Below are positions 1 to 8,142 of a DNA stretch of 20,000 nt, one piece after another (within the stretch, counting starts at the first letter, position 1; every line of letters starts with the position of its first letter). The notes under the pieces were generated by a model that saw only the letters and a list, made by a program, of their open reading frames with translations, made no database searches and was not told the DNA's origin. Location of the stretch: positions 397,128 to 417,127 of the forward strand of contig KV908394.1 in assembly GCA_002005505.1 (NCBI GenBank), read 5' to 3'. Both the position numbers and the translations under genes were made by a program. The DNA comes from Botryococcus braunii. Taxonomy: Eukaryota > Chlorophyta > Trebouxiophyceae.

Positions 1-109
1 AGCCTTCCAGGTCATATTGACAAGATGAACATACTTGGAAGTGAAACAGGGGCTGTGAAGACAGCACCATTGACATAAACTTCTAAGATGTGGGAGTGCC
101 CAGACTGAC

Positions 110-303
110 CTGTGAAGCAGTCAGAAGACTGGACTTTCCAGAGAGCTGCTTCTCGTTTCTCATTCAGAAGAGGTACTGTCCTGACACATGCTAGTGATGG
201 AGGCTCCTTCGGGTTTGAGAACATCGCCTGAGGTTCATCCAAGTTTGATGCCGCTGCTTTAATTTCATTTTGTTCCTCCAGTGTCAAGCTGGGCTTTTGT
301 AAC
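110..303 (-). CDS. WHIM2-like exon
   Basis: The exon starts after the acceptor GCTGTGCAG|GTT with one base of a split codon and ends at a near-consensus donor ACAG|GTCAGT in phase 1. It encodes LQKPSLTLEEQNEIKAAASN, an acidic spacer, then VRTVPLLNEKREAALWKVQS. The latter fits the R-T-x-P-L-x-x-x-x-x-x-x-x-x-W-K/R pattern found near the end of the WHIM region, where related proteins read RTEPLxxDxxGxxxW. Further coding sequence probably lies beyond position 1 of the window. Confidence 0.75.
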
Positions 304-2880
304 CTGCACAGCACGTTCCAATAATCACAGTCCAAAAAAAGGGGGCAAGGACTGTTCCTTCTTGCGCATGTACATTCAATACTGCGCCTATGTGAGTATC
401 CAGATTTAGGTCTCTACCTGAACTTCCAGACACAGGAAGATAGTGTAAGACCCCCTTGTAGTGTGTGCAAATCACTGACGACAGCCATTGCTTGCATGGA
501 ACAGACCGTGGCCTCCTAATCTATCATCAAGATAACTCTGATCTTGGATAGGGCAGGAATGACCGTGAGGTCCACTTGATAACAGTTCTTCACAGGTCGA
601 ACAGTTGCATCAGGACTGACCCATTGACCCATCCGCAATTTGGAGCAGACCTACCGCCGTAACCCAATGGCGTATCAAGGATGTATGTCGCCCCATTAGA
701 ACCTACTTAAAGGGAATCCTACAGCGGCTGCTACCTCGCTTTGGATGTGACTACCGATTTGAAACCACAGATGCACTGAACTTTAAAACATTTGGACATA
801 GCACTAGGTGACAACCTGAAAAATGGAAGCTGACTTAGAGATGAGCTTGCATCATGTCGGCTATGTCAACCTAGCTTACTTCCCCTTCCCTAAATGCAAG
901 CCGCCCGCCTTACGCCCTACTATCTCTGAAAGGCCACTTCTCTTGGATGATTTGGACAATTGCTCCAGGAACAATGCTTACCTTTTTGAACAGAATCCTC
1001 AACACGTTGCATCTACAGATTTTAAAAGCTGGACATCGTAAACGGGGAGGCAACCAAGGTTCAGGAAAACATGGCAGACTTAATAGCCTTGACATGTGAA
1101 GCTGTCGGATGTCGAAACATAGCTTGAAGGGCATTGAGGCATTGGCAAATCTTAACCACGTTCCAAATCTAGGAAAACAGGACCCGTACTCTGCAATCAT
1201 CCTCGCAATCCTATTGTTGCGCTCCTCACGCACGATCGCTTTTGCTTCCTTTCGCGCCAGTGCCTCTGCTTCTCTTTCCCAAGTCTGCGCTTCATCTAGG
1301 GATTTCTGAATGTGTTCCCTGCGTAGTGCCACAGGTCAGTACCCTGCACAGCAGAATGGCGCCTGACTCAATTTCTTCTCCCCAGCTACCGATGGACACT
1401 TTACAACACATCTTGCTATCACAACAACTCAACTTGTACATGGGCAGTTCCAAACAACTGAGCTGTCCCCAAACTAAAACATTCGTGCGAGTTTTTTCTG
1501 CTGCGCTATGCACGGTGGCCTTATCGTTGTCAGACTCACTCAGCACATGTTCCTGATTGCACGGTGTTGAATATAATCTCTTGTTCAAAACAAGGAGACA
1601 TTCCATGGCATTGGCATCATCGACTTGGGACTTTGATCTACCTGATGATGGAGGTGGACAAGACGTCATGCTGCAGGTCACAGAGCATTTGCAGCCGTAA
1701 GCAAGGTGCCAATCCCCAATAACCTCCTTGTGGGTAGTTGACCTCCTCTCTCTGCTCTAAAGTCTCAGAGTTCGCACTTTTATGTTCAGACACCTTCTTC
1801 AGATAAGGCTTCATATCCTCCTGCCATGTGCGTAAAGATGGAACGTGTCTCCTTCCCAGCTCCTTCTGCACCTGCTTGGCAAAGTTTGGGTGCACAGTTT
1901 GAGGACCAAGTGTACCGACAGAGCAGGCCTGAAGCAGAACTTCTGCTTCTCAAACATCAGGATGAGATGTCACAGGCGTCCTTTCTAGAGTGACATGCGG
2001 TTCTTTCAACGTTTAGATGCCCTTCAAACAGCTACACAAGAAGCAAAACAGATTGAGAACAGGGAAATGACTGGACAATGGAAGGAGTGTGAGGGTAAAA
2101 AGAGACTATGTTTGTGTAGGGGGCCCCCTAGACACAGGGCAGTCAGGCTGCCTATTTTAACCAATCCAAATGTCACAGGTCCAGGGTACTGCCTTCCCCT
2201 CTGGCAAGCTTGGCTGAACTCATCCATATCGTCAAAACTGCAAGCCCAGCCTTCCATTGTCGCCCATCCCAAAAATCAGGAGGGCTTCGACTTTCAGGTG
2301 GTGGACCAAGACTGCTACTCTACGGAGGCTTACGTACAAGCGCTAAAAGAGTTACGTGGACAGCAGCTACAGGCGAGTCAGAGCTACAGCCTCTTTTCTG
2401 CTTCGTTCTAGCAGGTTGTAGCAGGTCTGCGGCAATAACAGCTGGGTGGGGAAGCGGCCCCGGAAACACACAACCAAAAACCTGCCACCCCACACCTCAG
2501 TATTTACTGACCTCCATCCAAGAAAAATAGACACAGGCAACAGACGTAATACAGATGAAGCCCTGGAAAATTAGCACAATAGTAGCCCTCAGCTCTTTGC
2601 CTCTGTAGTGAACCGGATCACATGCTGATTCCCGTCTTTCCATCGGCCCGACGACCTCCCTTGGAGCTCCCACCCCCTACCTTGATTTATATATTCTTTT
2701 AATTCCCTTTAAAAACCCCTTAAACTCCCCTTGAAGCAGCCCTGGAAGACCCCCTTTTCAAGACAAACCCCCTTAAACACCAATTATTAACCTTTGACTT
2801 TATATTTAAGAGAAAACAACCGAAACACACACCGCACACAAGAATACACTCACACCCACCCACTCCCCCATCCACCCCCC

Positions 2881-2934
<54 letters not shown>

Positions 2935-3046
2935 CGCGCTCGGGCCCAAACACAGTACCTCTGGCCCACGCCCTTCTGCCCACACAACACGCGTGCGCGC
3001 ACACACGCACACACATTCAGACACATGCAAATTCACACACTCTCAG

Positions 3047-3142
<96 letters not shown>

Positions 3143-5040
3143 CCCCCCCCCACACACACCCCCAAACATGTGCTTGCCATTGCTGGATTACAGAGATTTA
3201 CATCTGTGCATTTGGCCACACCTTATCTGCAGCCATGTATATATGTTGACATGTACCCAAACCTCCGCCATCAGCATGTAAAAACACGTCCAAATTTCGA
3301 AAGCTCTTTTTCTTCCCTTAATTGCTGTTCCTACACAGTTCTTACTGACCTACGCTAGTTTGCCTTGTCCTAGAGCCATTGTTGAACATCTTACACATAT
3401 TCATGCTCATTTCCTTTGTCAGGTGGCAAGCAACCGCTTCAGCAGCTAAATTATGCTCATGGGAAGGCTCACCTTCAGAAATTCAAGGAGCTGGACAACG
3501 TCCCCGTGTCTGCAGTCTTGCGGAATATCAACTCTATCTGCAAAAGTCCAAAAAGGTCCGGCAGCTCGTCCTCCAGGTTTGAGGATGCAAAATGGCTCTT
3601 CTTTTCCCTTCGGCACATGTCAAGGTGAGTGGTAAGTAAAGCAGCCAGCTGGAGATACATAACCTATGGCTGTGGTTATGACTTTTAATAAGAGATAGTG
3701 GCATGTTGAAGCAGTGGCGCAGCAGGAGGGTAGAGATGGAAAGGATTGGATTGGATTGGATTGAATTGGGTTGGATTGGCATTGTTAACTACCCTGCCCG
3801 ACATCTGACACATGTTTCCAAAAAGTTCAAGTGTTTCCTATCTTTGTCATTTGTGCTGCCAGCTTCCCAACTACATTCTTGTGAACCCCACAACAAGGTT
3901 ATGCTTGATGGGTCGCGTCACTATTCATGGGTATGGGCAAACGGATATCTCTGACCTGCTCTGGAATTCCTGGCAGTGATACCGATTGGGCATGTGTGAT
4001 CGAGCAGGGTCTTTTCAGCGGCCGCTTGGAGCCTTTCAATTTTTGCACTGCTGCTGTCTTCACCCCCAGCGTCTTTTCCTGCACATTTTCATACCACGTG
4101 CTGCCATTTGGATGCAACAGTGCAATCTTCATTTAACATTGCTGGATCCCAGCGTGAACCTTCTGAGGAAAGGAGAAAATGCTTTGGGTAGGTTTGATTA
4201 GAAAGCTTACTTACACATTAACTGTGACCGTACAAGATAGTAAGCTTACTTACACATTAACTGTGACCGTACACACTATCGGGCACCCACTCCATCAGCT
4301 TGGACAGTTTGGCCGTATAGGCTTCAACTATATCCTTGAGGGTGAATAAAATTAATAGGATTGATATGTTTTATCAGCGTAATGTATGATCCGCCTACCT
4401 TGATCACGATCTGGCTGCGCGTTGCTTCGGGAATTTTTTGCAGCATGTCACAGACACTGTTGTAGCCACCAGCTTTCGATATTGCACTGAGTATCCCTGT
4501 CGCTTCTTTGCCAGCTTTCTGTCAAGCCACCACAGCAAATACTCACGGAAACTGCCACAATCTTTAAAGAACGATGAAGCTACTGAGCTGTATCTCACCT
4601 TTCTACAGTTACTGCAGTTGCAGAGAGCACGGCACCGAGGGCAATCCCATTTTGCCTGGGCTGAAACCTGTACCGTAACAAACATCTCAGAACACAAGCA
4701 TATGAATCTGTTTTAAAAGCAAGAATTTTGAAATAATCAATGCAACAGATCCAACCTTTTCAACGTCTTCGCCGTAGCGATTAAGGAGACATCGTGGACA
4801 CCAGTATAAGGTGCAGCTGCCACATTTTGCCTTTGTCTCTACAGTTTTCTGGCGACACTGCGCAGCAGGTGGAAAGTGAGGGCACGAAAATAACTAAGAC
4901 TCACGCTTATTTATGCCATGCGAAGCCCACCTGGTGGCATGTAGTTCCTTTCTCGCTATCGTAAATTCGGCCCCCTTGGACTCGAATACCTGGATTATTT
5001 TGCCTTCTCTTTTTGTGGTCAATGCCTTCGCTATCTACCC
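110..5040 (-). CDS. Split gene: CDCA7-like zf-4CXXC_R1 / DDT / WHIM protein (partial)
   Basis: Overall span of a minus-strand gene made of at least ten exons, listed separately below. Domain order is basic linker, zf-4CXXC_R1 zinc finger with all four CXXC pairs, DDT-like start, WHIM1-like segment with a charged helix, then a WHIM2-like segment. Known biology: zf-4CXXC_R1 is the DNA-binding finger of CDCA7 and its relatives, nuclear proteins tied to chromatin remodelling and DNA methylation; DDT and WHIM modules occur in remodeller subunits and, combined with this finger, in a family of land-plant proteins. The inferred role is therefore a nuclear chromatin factor. More than 400 residues are visible. 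Splice phases agree at every junction joined. Unresolved are the first exon(s) above 5040, the stretch between 3473 and about 1871, and the C-terminus below 110. No frameshift or stop interrupts the ten exons, so the gene looks intact. Confidence 0.85.
304..1183 (-). other. Intron between charged-helix and WHIM2-like exons
   Basis: About 880 bases between two phase-2-compatible exons. I see no further convincing exon on the minus strand. Plus-strand frames at 618-812 and 823-1041 are open but resemble nothing I know and lack clear splice borders. Confidence 0.55.
1184..1318 (-). CDS. Charged-helix exon following WHIM1
   Basis: The exon begins after the acceptor CTACGCAG|GGAACAC with one base completing the split Arg codon of the previous exon, giving ..STSIIR-EHIQ. 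It reads EHIQKSLDEAQTWEREAEAL followed by ARKEAKAIVREERNNRIARM and IAEYG, a strongly charged coiled-coil-like helix. Such a helix after the WHIM1 motif is expected for the family. Two donors fit phase 2: TACGG|GTCCTG (end 1184) and GCAGA|GTACGG (end 1190). Either joins in frame to the next exon. The frame stays open past the donor, but that tail shows no family pattern. Confidence 0.78.
1642..1871 (-). CDS. WHIM1-like exon: GGYWGLAPCLRLQMLCDLQHDVLSTS
   Basis: The exon ends at ATCAG|GTAGAT in phase 2. I set the start after the acceptor AAGCAG|GTG; an upstream extension to about 1940 or a later start at GCAG|AAG remains possible. It encodes a Trp-containing helical stretch (RTWQEDMKPYLKKVSEHKSA) and then YPQGGYWGLAPCLRLQMLCD and LQHDVLSTSIIR. 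The Y-W-x-L-x-x-x-x-R-L-x-x-L-C-x-x-x-x-D-x-L-x-T-x-x-I-R pattern is typical of the WHIM1 region that follows DDT in remodeller-type proteins and in plant zf-4CXXC/DDT proteins. It lies opposite an open plus-strand frame, judged less convincing. Confidence 0.8.
1874..2411 (+). other. Open plus-strand frame with one frameshift, unrecognised
   Basis: A plus-strand frame is open from about 1874 (WQSLGAQFEDQVYRQSRPEA, then ELLLLKHQDEMSQASFLE) to a stop at 1991. It continues one base out of register from 1995 to 2411 with RFFQRLDALQTATQEAKQIE and, near the end, DCYSTEAYVQALKELRGQ. The composition (Leu, Gln, Glu, Lys) is protein-like and the two halves read as one helical protein broken by one extra base. 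It lies inside or opposite an intron of the minus-strand gene, which is common for decayed mobile-element genes. I do not recognise the family, and it may be chance. Confidence 0.2.
2882..2931 (+). repeat. (CA)n microsatellite
   Basis: An uninterrupted CA run of about 25 units, flanked by CA-rich degenerate sequence from 2820 to 3040. It lies in the unresolved interval between the DDT and WHIM exons. Confidence 0.98.
3049..3140 (+). repeat. (TC)n microsatellite followed by a C run
   Basis: About 46 uninterrupted TC units, followed by a run of ten C residues at 3142-3151 and a short CA stretch. The minus strand here is a purine (GA)n tract in the transcript sense of the zinc-finger gene. Confidence 0.98.
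3473..3537 (-). CDS. DDT-domain start exon: DVVQLLEFLK
   Basis: The exon is 65 bases, enters in phase 1 and leaves in phase 0, with a pyrimidine-rich acceptor (CTTTTTGGACTTTTGCAG) and a strong donor AAG|GTGAGC. It encodes RVDIPQDCRHGDVVQLLEFL then K. The pattern D-V-x-x-L-L-E-F-L/C is how DDT domains begin (the first helix, usually followed by Ala-Phe). The exon is too short and in too unusual a frame to appear as a long ORF. The next exon of the DDT domain could not be fixed; a weak candidate near 3280-3320 reads SFRNLDVFLHADGGG but has a purine-rich acceptor. Confidence 0.75.
3743..3779 (+). repeat. (GGATT)n pentanucleotide repeat, degenerate
   Basis: Seven to eight units of GGATT with two variant units (GAATT, GGGTT). 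It lies in the intron between the DDT-start exon and the preceding linker exon. It does not match a usual telomere repeat. Confidence 0.85.
3956..4078 (-). CDS. Linker exon leading into DDT domain
   Basis: The exon is 123 bases, entering and leaving in phase 1, with acceptor ATGTGCAG|GA and donor GCAG|GTCAGA. In this phase it reads KDAGGEDSSSAKIERLQAAA and then EKTLLDHTCPIGITARNSRA. The first half is acidic and serine-rich, then helical. The CPIGITARNSR stretch sits where plant relatives carry an LPxGTxL-like segment before DDT. A second frame is also open across the exon, but only the phase-1 frame joins to both neighbours. Confidence is moderate because no strong domain signature lies inside. 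Confidence 0.6.
4203..4273 (+). repeat. 39-bp tandem duplication over a splice donor
   Basis: A 32-base segment beginning AAGCTTACTTACACATTA occurs at 4203-4234 and again, identical, at 4242-4273. On the minus strand each copy carries TACGGTCACAG and GTAAGTAAGC, so the candidate donor of the linker exon (4268) and a downstream consensus-like GTAAGT are both present twice. Confidence 0.95.
4268..4334 (-). CDS. Linker exon after zinc finger (3' border ambiguous)
   Basis: This exon starts in phase 0 after the acceptor ACCCTCAAG|GAT; the intron before it is 64 bases. It encodes DIVEAYTAKLSKLMEWVPDS and possibly VY more. Two donors keep the phase needed by the next exon: TACG|GTCACA ending at 4268, and GATA|GTGTGT ending at 4277. 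An in-frame TAA follows shortly, so the exon must end by then. The 3' border lies in a 39-bp tandem duplication, described separately. I recognise no domain; it is accepted because it keeps the frame and is bordered by plausible splice sites. Confidence 0.65.
4399..4518 (-). CDS. zf-4CXXC_R1 exon 4: ATGILSAISKAGGYNSV
   Basis: The exon is 40 codons, phase 0 to phase 0, acceptor CTTGACAG|AAA and donor AAG|GTAGGC, after an intron of 80 bases. It encodes KAGKEATGILSAISKAGG and then YNSVCDMLQKIPEATRSQIVIK. This matches the family pattern after the finger, (K)xGxxPTGxLxxxAKxxGFxSVxxYL, with Ala in place of the first Pro and Met-Leu in place of Tyr-Leu. It completes the conserved domain. Confidence 0.9.
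4599..4667 (-). CDS. zf-4CXXC_R1 exon 3: WDCPRCRALCNCSNCRK
   Basis: The exon is 23 codons, phase 0 to phase 0, with acceptor GGTACAG|GTT and donor AAG|GTGAGA; the upstream intron is 88 bases. It encodes VSAQAK then WDCPRCRALCNCSNCRK. This is the fourth CXXC followed by the C-x-C-x2-C cluster that closes the zinc finger, the most diagnostic motif in the window. The reading frame stays open into the intron as far as 4404, but that readthrough peptide has no family resemblance. The next exon switches frame and restores the expected T-G-I-L motif. Confidence 0.93.
4756..4857 (-). CDS. zf-4CXXC_R1 exon 2: CRQKT ... NRYGEDVEK
   Basis: The exon is 34 codons, phase 0 at both ends, after an acceptor ending TGCGCAG and before a donor AAG|GTTGGA; the upstream intron is 73 bases. 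It opens with CRQKTVETKAKC, contains the CXXC pairs CGSC and CPRC, and ends CLLNRYGEDVEK, the signature block of the family. Compared with vertebrate CDCA7, the stretch before the third CXXC is short and reads TLYWCPRC rather than an RGxFCGxC form. This resembles the plant DDT-type relatives more than prototypical CDCA7. That assignment rests on remembered family patterns, not on an alignment. Confidence 0.92.
4931..5040 (-). CDS. zf-4CXXC_R1 exon 1: basic linker and GGRIYD...TCHQ
   Basis: This exon encodes 36 complete codons after two bases of a split codon. It starts after an acceptor ending ATGCAG and stops at CAG|GTGGGC. It reads a Lys/Arg-rich patch (HKKRRQNNPG) followed by GGRIYDSEKGTTCHQ, the family-typical lead-in to the first CXXC of the finger. 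The exon ends after Gln, so the intron falls inside that first CXXC pair; the second Cys is the first residue of the next exon. The upstream exon, which must end in phase 1, was not found. A possible donor at 5078 (CAG|GTACCC) leaves only a 37-base intron and the wrong phase. Confidence 0.9.
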
Positions 5041-5990
5041 CTGCATGCCATCAGGTAAGAGTTACAAGTCAGGGTACCTGATCGCCGAAGTGTTCAACCC
5101 GTTCTGAGTGGTCGCCCTTGCAAGCAGCAATAACAAGTCGCGTCAAGCACGGTCTTCTGCTTGAAATCGACAGGACCGCTAGAAAATGATCAAAGGTATT
5201 GACTAAAAATGTCGGTATCGCAAAGTCCTGCGTCTCGCATGGTTGACCACTTCGTACTTCGAGGGCGCGCACTCTTTGAGGCCTTGCGCCCGTTTTCTTG
5301 GACTCCAGGTATCATCTCTTGGGAACAAGGGTATTGATTTTGAAAAGAATAGGATCTCCAGATCTTGTTGTGTCCTTCAAATCCAACGAGGACGTCTTAA
5401 TTTAAGACTCCTAACGCAGCTTGGTTTTATTCACAGTAACAATAGGCCCGTCTGCTGATCTTGATGCAAGTGCACACTTGGAATCAACTATATCACATCT
5501 TGGCTGCTTTCAAGGTTGACAAAGGTGACCGTTAAAGACTTCATCTGCAAGGCTTCTCTGCGAAAACACGGAATTCAAATCCTTGTACTAGACGAAGTGT
5601 ACTGCCATCCAGTGCACTGGCCGGGCCGGGCCGGGCCGGGAGACAGCGCCAGCCGGGCTGGCCCGGCCAGCCCTCCGCGGGGAACTGAAGAACAACGCCT
5701 CCAGCGTTGAGAAGACTTTGCTGATATATTTCACTTTCACCTTAAATCATGCGAGTCAGATGCATGTGTGGTGAGAAAGTCATCGAGACTCGATTTGAGA
5801 GGCCCTGTTGCCAACATGCTGTTGGCCGGCAAATGGCGTCCTGAGTGAAGAGGGCAGCCAGGCCCATCGAGGGGGCCGCCAAGGCCTCAACACTGCAGAG
5901 ACAATTACTGAACGGGTACCCCAGCAGTGTCAAAGTCCTGGGGGTTCATTCAGTAATTGTTGTCGCACGGTTATGATGGTTTCCAAGGTA
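5041..5990. other. No supported gene; possible 5' part of the zinc-finger gene
   Basis: The missing first exon(s) of the minus-strand gene should lie here. A basic minus-strand stretch near 5230-5310 (QENGRKASKSARPRSTKW) is a weak candidate without fixed splice borders. On the plus strand an open frame ends at a good donor (TCCAAG|GTAAGA, about 5989), again with no recognisable product. Confidence 0.3.
5619..5673. repeat. GC-rich GGCCG repeats and hairpin
   Basis: Four GGCCG-type units at about 5619-5640 are followed by a 19-base palindrome at 5655-5673 (GGGCTGGCC, one C, GGCCAGCCC). The repeat arms can also pair with the palindrome. The patch is far richer in GC than its surroundings. Confidence 0.85.
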
Positions 5991-5999
5991 AGAACTGCA

Positions 6000-6510
6000 C
6001 TTGAGCTATCTTTCCAAGAGATCTGCGGAGGGGGCCATGTCCCGCCGCCAAGGAAACCATATTAAAAATCATGGTCGGGAGCCAGGGAGGGTATGGACCC
6101 AAGTTCAGTGTACAAGTGGGGAGCACAGGGGCCTGCACATAGGCCGAAGTAATCTTATATGCAATAAGAGAGGTCCCCCCATGAGATGCGAACAAGCAAG
6201 TGAAAATAGCAAGTGGTAGGCAAGTACTAGCTAGTACTATATAGTTAGTATATATATAGTATACTTCCAATGAGTCAATGAACCATCCAAGAACAACCAA
6301 ATATATGATGGCTGTGTGTATATATATGTGTATAGAGACTAGTCAGTACTAGCAATTGCTCATGTTGGTCTACATGAGAACTGATGTAGACTAGTCACTT
6401 CATAATTGCACAATCTACAAATGCGGACCTTCAATGGGCAAAAGAGGGCGATGAAGGTGGAGAGGGGGGGAGAGCTCGAGAGAGGAAGAGGGAAAGGAAG
6501 GAAACAGAAA
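6000..6510. other. AT-rich spacer, no gene seen
   Basis: The segment is TA-rich at 6225-6335, with overlapping short palindromes around AGTACTAG and TATATA. A small stem with 8-base arms (GTCTACAT / ATGTAGAC, loop of 8) lies near 6369-6392. No exon-like frame stands out. Confidence 0.5.
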
Positions 6511-6511
6511 G

Positions 6512-6933
<422 letters not shown>

Positions 6934-7020
6934 GGGGGTAGAGTACAACAACTTTGCACCACAAATACTTCATCAAACAACGCTGTTCAGTAGCAGTGCT
7001 TGTCCTTGTGAATGGTATCC

Positions 7021-7060
7021 AACTTAACGAGGAACCTTAATTAAGGTTCCTCGTTAAGTT
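7021..7060. repeat. Perfect 40-bp palindrome
   Basis: The 20-base arm AACTTAACGAGGAACCTTAA is followed directly by its exact reverse complement with no spacer, centred on TTAATTAA. It is the first of three consecutive inverted repeats. Confidence 0.97.
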
Positions 7061-7075
7061 AAATGTGAAGTACTC

Positions 7076-7138
7076 TTTTGCACTAGTGCATTGCACCTAT
7101 ATATTGCACCTGTATAGGTGCAACGCACTAGTGCAAAA
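7076..7138. repeat. 26-bp inverted repeat with 11-base loop
   Basis: The left arm is 7076-7101, the right arm 7113-7138 and the loop 7102-7112. Twenty-five of 26 positions pair; the mismatch is A7090 against C7124. Each arm contains the smaller palindrome GCACTAGTGC. Confidence 0.96.
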
Positions 7139-7154
7139 ATGTTTCAGACGCCTG

Positions 7155-7189
7155 TAGCACAGGAGAAATAGCTATTTTCTCCTGTGCTA
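7155..7189. repeat. 14-bp inverted repeat with 7-base loop
   Basis: The arms are TAGCACAGGAGAAA at 7155-7168 and its exact reverse complement at 7176-7189. The loop includes the palindromic core ATAGCTAT. This is the third inverted repeat of the cluster. Confidence 0.95.
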
Positions 7190-8017
7190 GTGGCCTCTTT
7201 AACTTTTCTTAGGTCATGTGCTGCCCTTCCTTGCTGCAAAAAAGTGCTCACGTCATGATACTGCTGTTCCTGTTGATAACAGCGACATATAATTATTGTC
7301 GTTGTATTTGCTTACTTGTGCTGCTGGTGCTGCGCACTGTTCTTGCTGAAACATAACATGAGTACGGTCTTGCTGTGTCTGTGCTGTTCTAGCAAGTGCT
7401 GCTGCGGCTGCTGTTCGTGCAGGAAGGACGATTAATAGAGTCCATTTGGCCATTCTATAGTTATCAGTGTGGTATGATTACAACTTTAGGTACTCCAATA
7501 ATAATACTGTTGGTTTATCCGTTTGCATCTTGTCATGCCCTCTAAGCTGGACTGATGTACTTCTTCTGTTTACAAGAGTGGGATAGAAAGGACCAGCCCA
7601 ACATTCTTCTTCTTCTTCGGAAAGCCTAGTGCTGGTCCAATCACCCAACAGTGTTGTATGATTCAACCCAGGTTTGCGAGGGGGCAACTCGGATCCCGGA
7701 TCCGTTCAGAACGAGCGCGAAAGGGACACGGACAAAGTTTAAAAAAGTCGAGCTGCTTCCTAGAAAGTCGGTCAAACAATACGGCCAGGACCCGGTCAGG
7801 TCTCAAAGAACCTGCATTGAGGACATAGCCTCTTCCATTGCGCTGTCAGCTCACTATGTTTCATGAACAGAGTGGTGCATTCATCTCATTCTGCATGAAC
7901 ACTATCCGCGGAATGCGTGATATGCCCGTTGAATGACCGCCTCGAAACCAACCGCTGAACAATTACAACTTCAAGTTCAGTCAAGATTGTGTACCTTTGC
8001 TTGCTTCTGCCAAGAAG
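7190..8017. other. No supported gene
   Basis: Open frames of 60-70 codons exist on both strands (minus 7253-7453 and 7478-7687, plus 7651-7866), but none has a recognisable motif and they overlap one another. This may include the promoter and 5' leader of the secreted-protein gene that follows. Confidence 0.4.
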
Positions 8018-8142
8018 ATGCGTGCGCTCGTTCAGGCATTCGCCCTTTTGTCCTGTCTGCGTGCTATCCATCTCTTTGGTGCCGCAGCTGAGTCCTCAGC
8101 TTCAGCAGAAGCCCAAGGGCAGTCCGACGTAAATCACAAAAG
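8018..8142 (+). CDS. Candidate first exon: signal peptide of a secreted protein
   Basis: The ATG at 8018 opens MRALVQAFALLSCLRAIHLF followed by GAAAESSASAEAQGQ, a classic signal peptide: short basic start, hydrophobic core, and small residues (GAAA) for cleavage near residue 24. The frame would stop at 8176, but a good donor AAAAG|GTATGC at 8142 ends the exon in phase 2 after 41 codons. It joins in phase to the next candidate exon. It is shorter than most gene-finder cutoffs. The function of the mature protein is unknown. Confidence 0.55.

Noticed and set aside
910..1180. C-terminal continuation of the charged-helix frame
   Set aside because: Past the donor at 1184/1190 the peptide loses family character, while the exon at 110-303 continues it in phase.
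2820..3180. CRISPR-like array appearance
   Set aside because: The repeats are dinucleotide microsatellites with no spacer structure.
3416..3635. Plus-strand frames of 60-70 codons over the DDT-start exon
   Set aside because: They lie opposite an exon with strong splice sites and a DDT pattern on the minus strand, and have no motif of their own.
3743..3779. Interstitial telomere
   Set aside because: GGATT units do not match common telomere repeats, and the run is short and degenerate.
4404..4598. Extension of the zinc-finger frame beyond the NCSNCRK motif
   Set aside because: A good donor follows Lys, and the next exon in another frame gives the family's T-G-I-L motif; the readthrough matches nothing.
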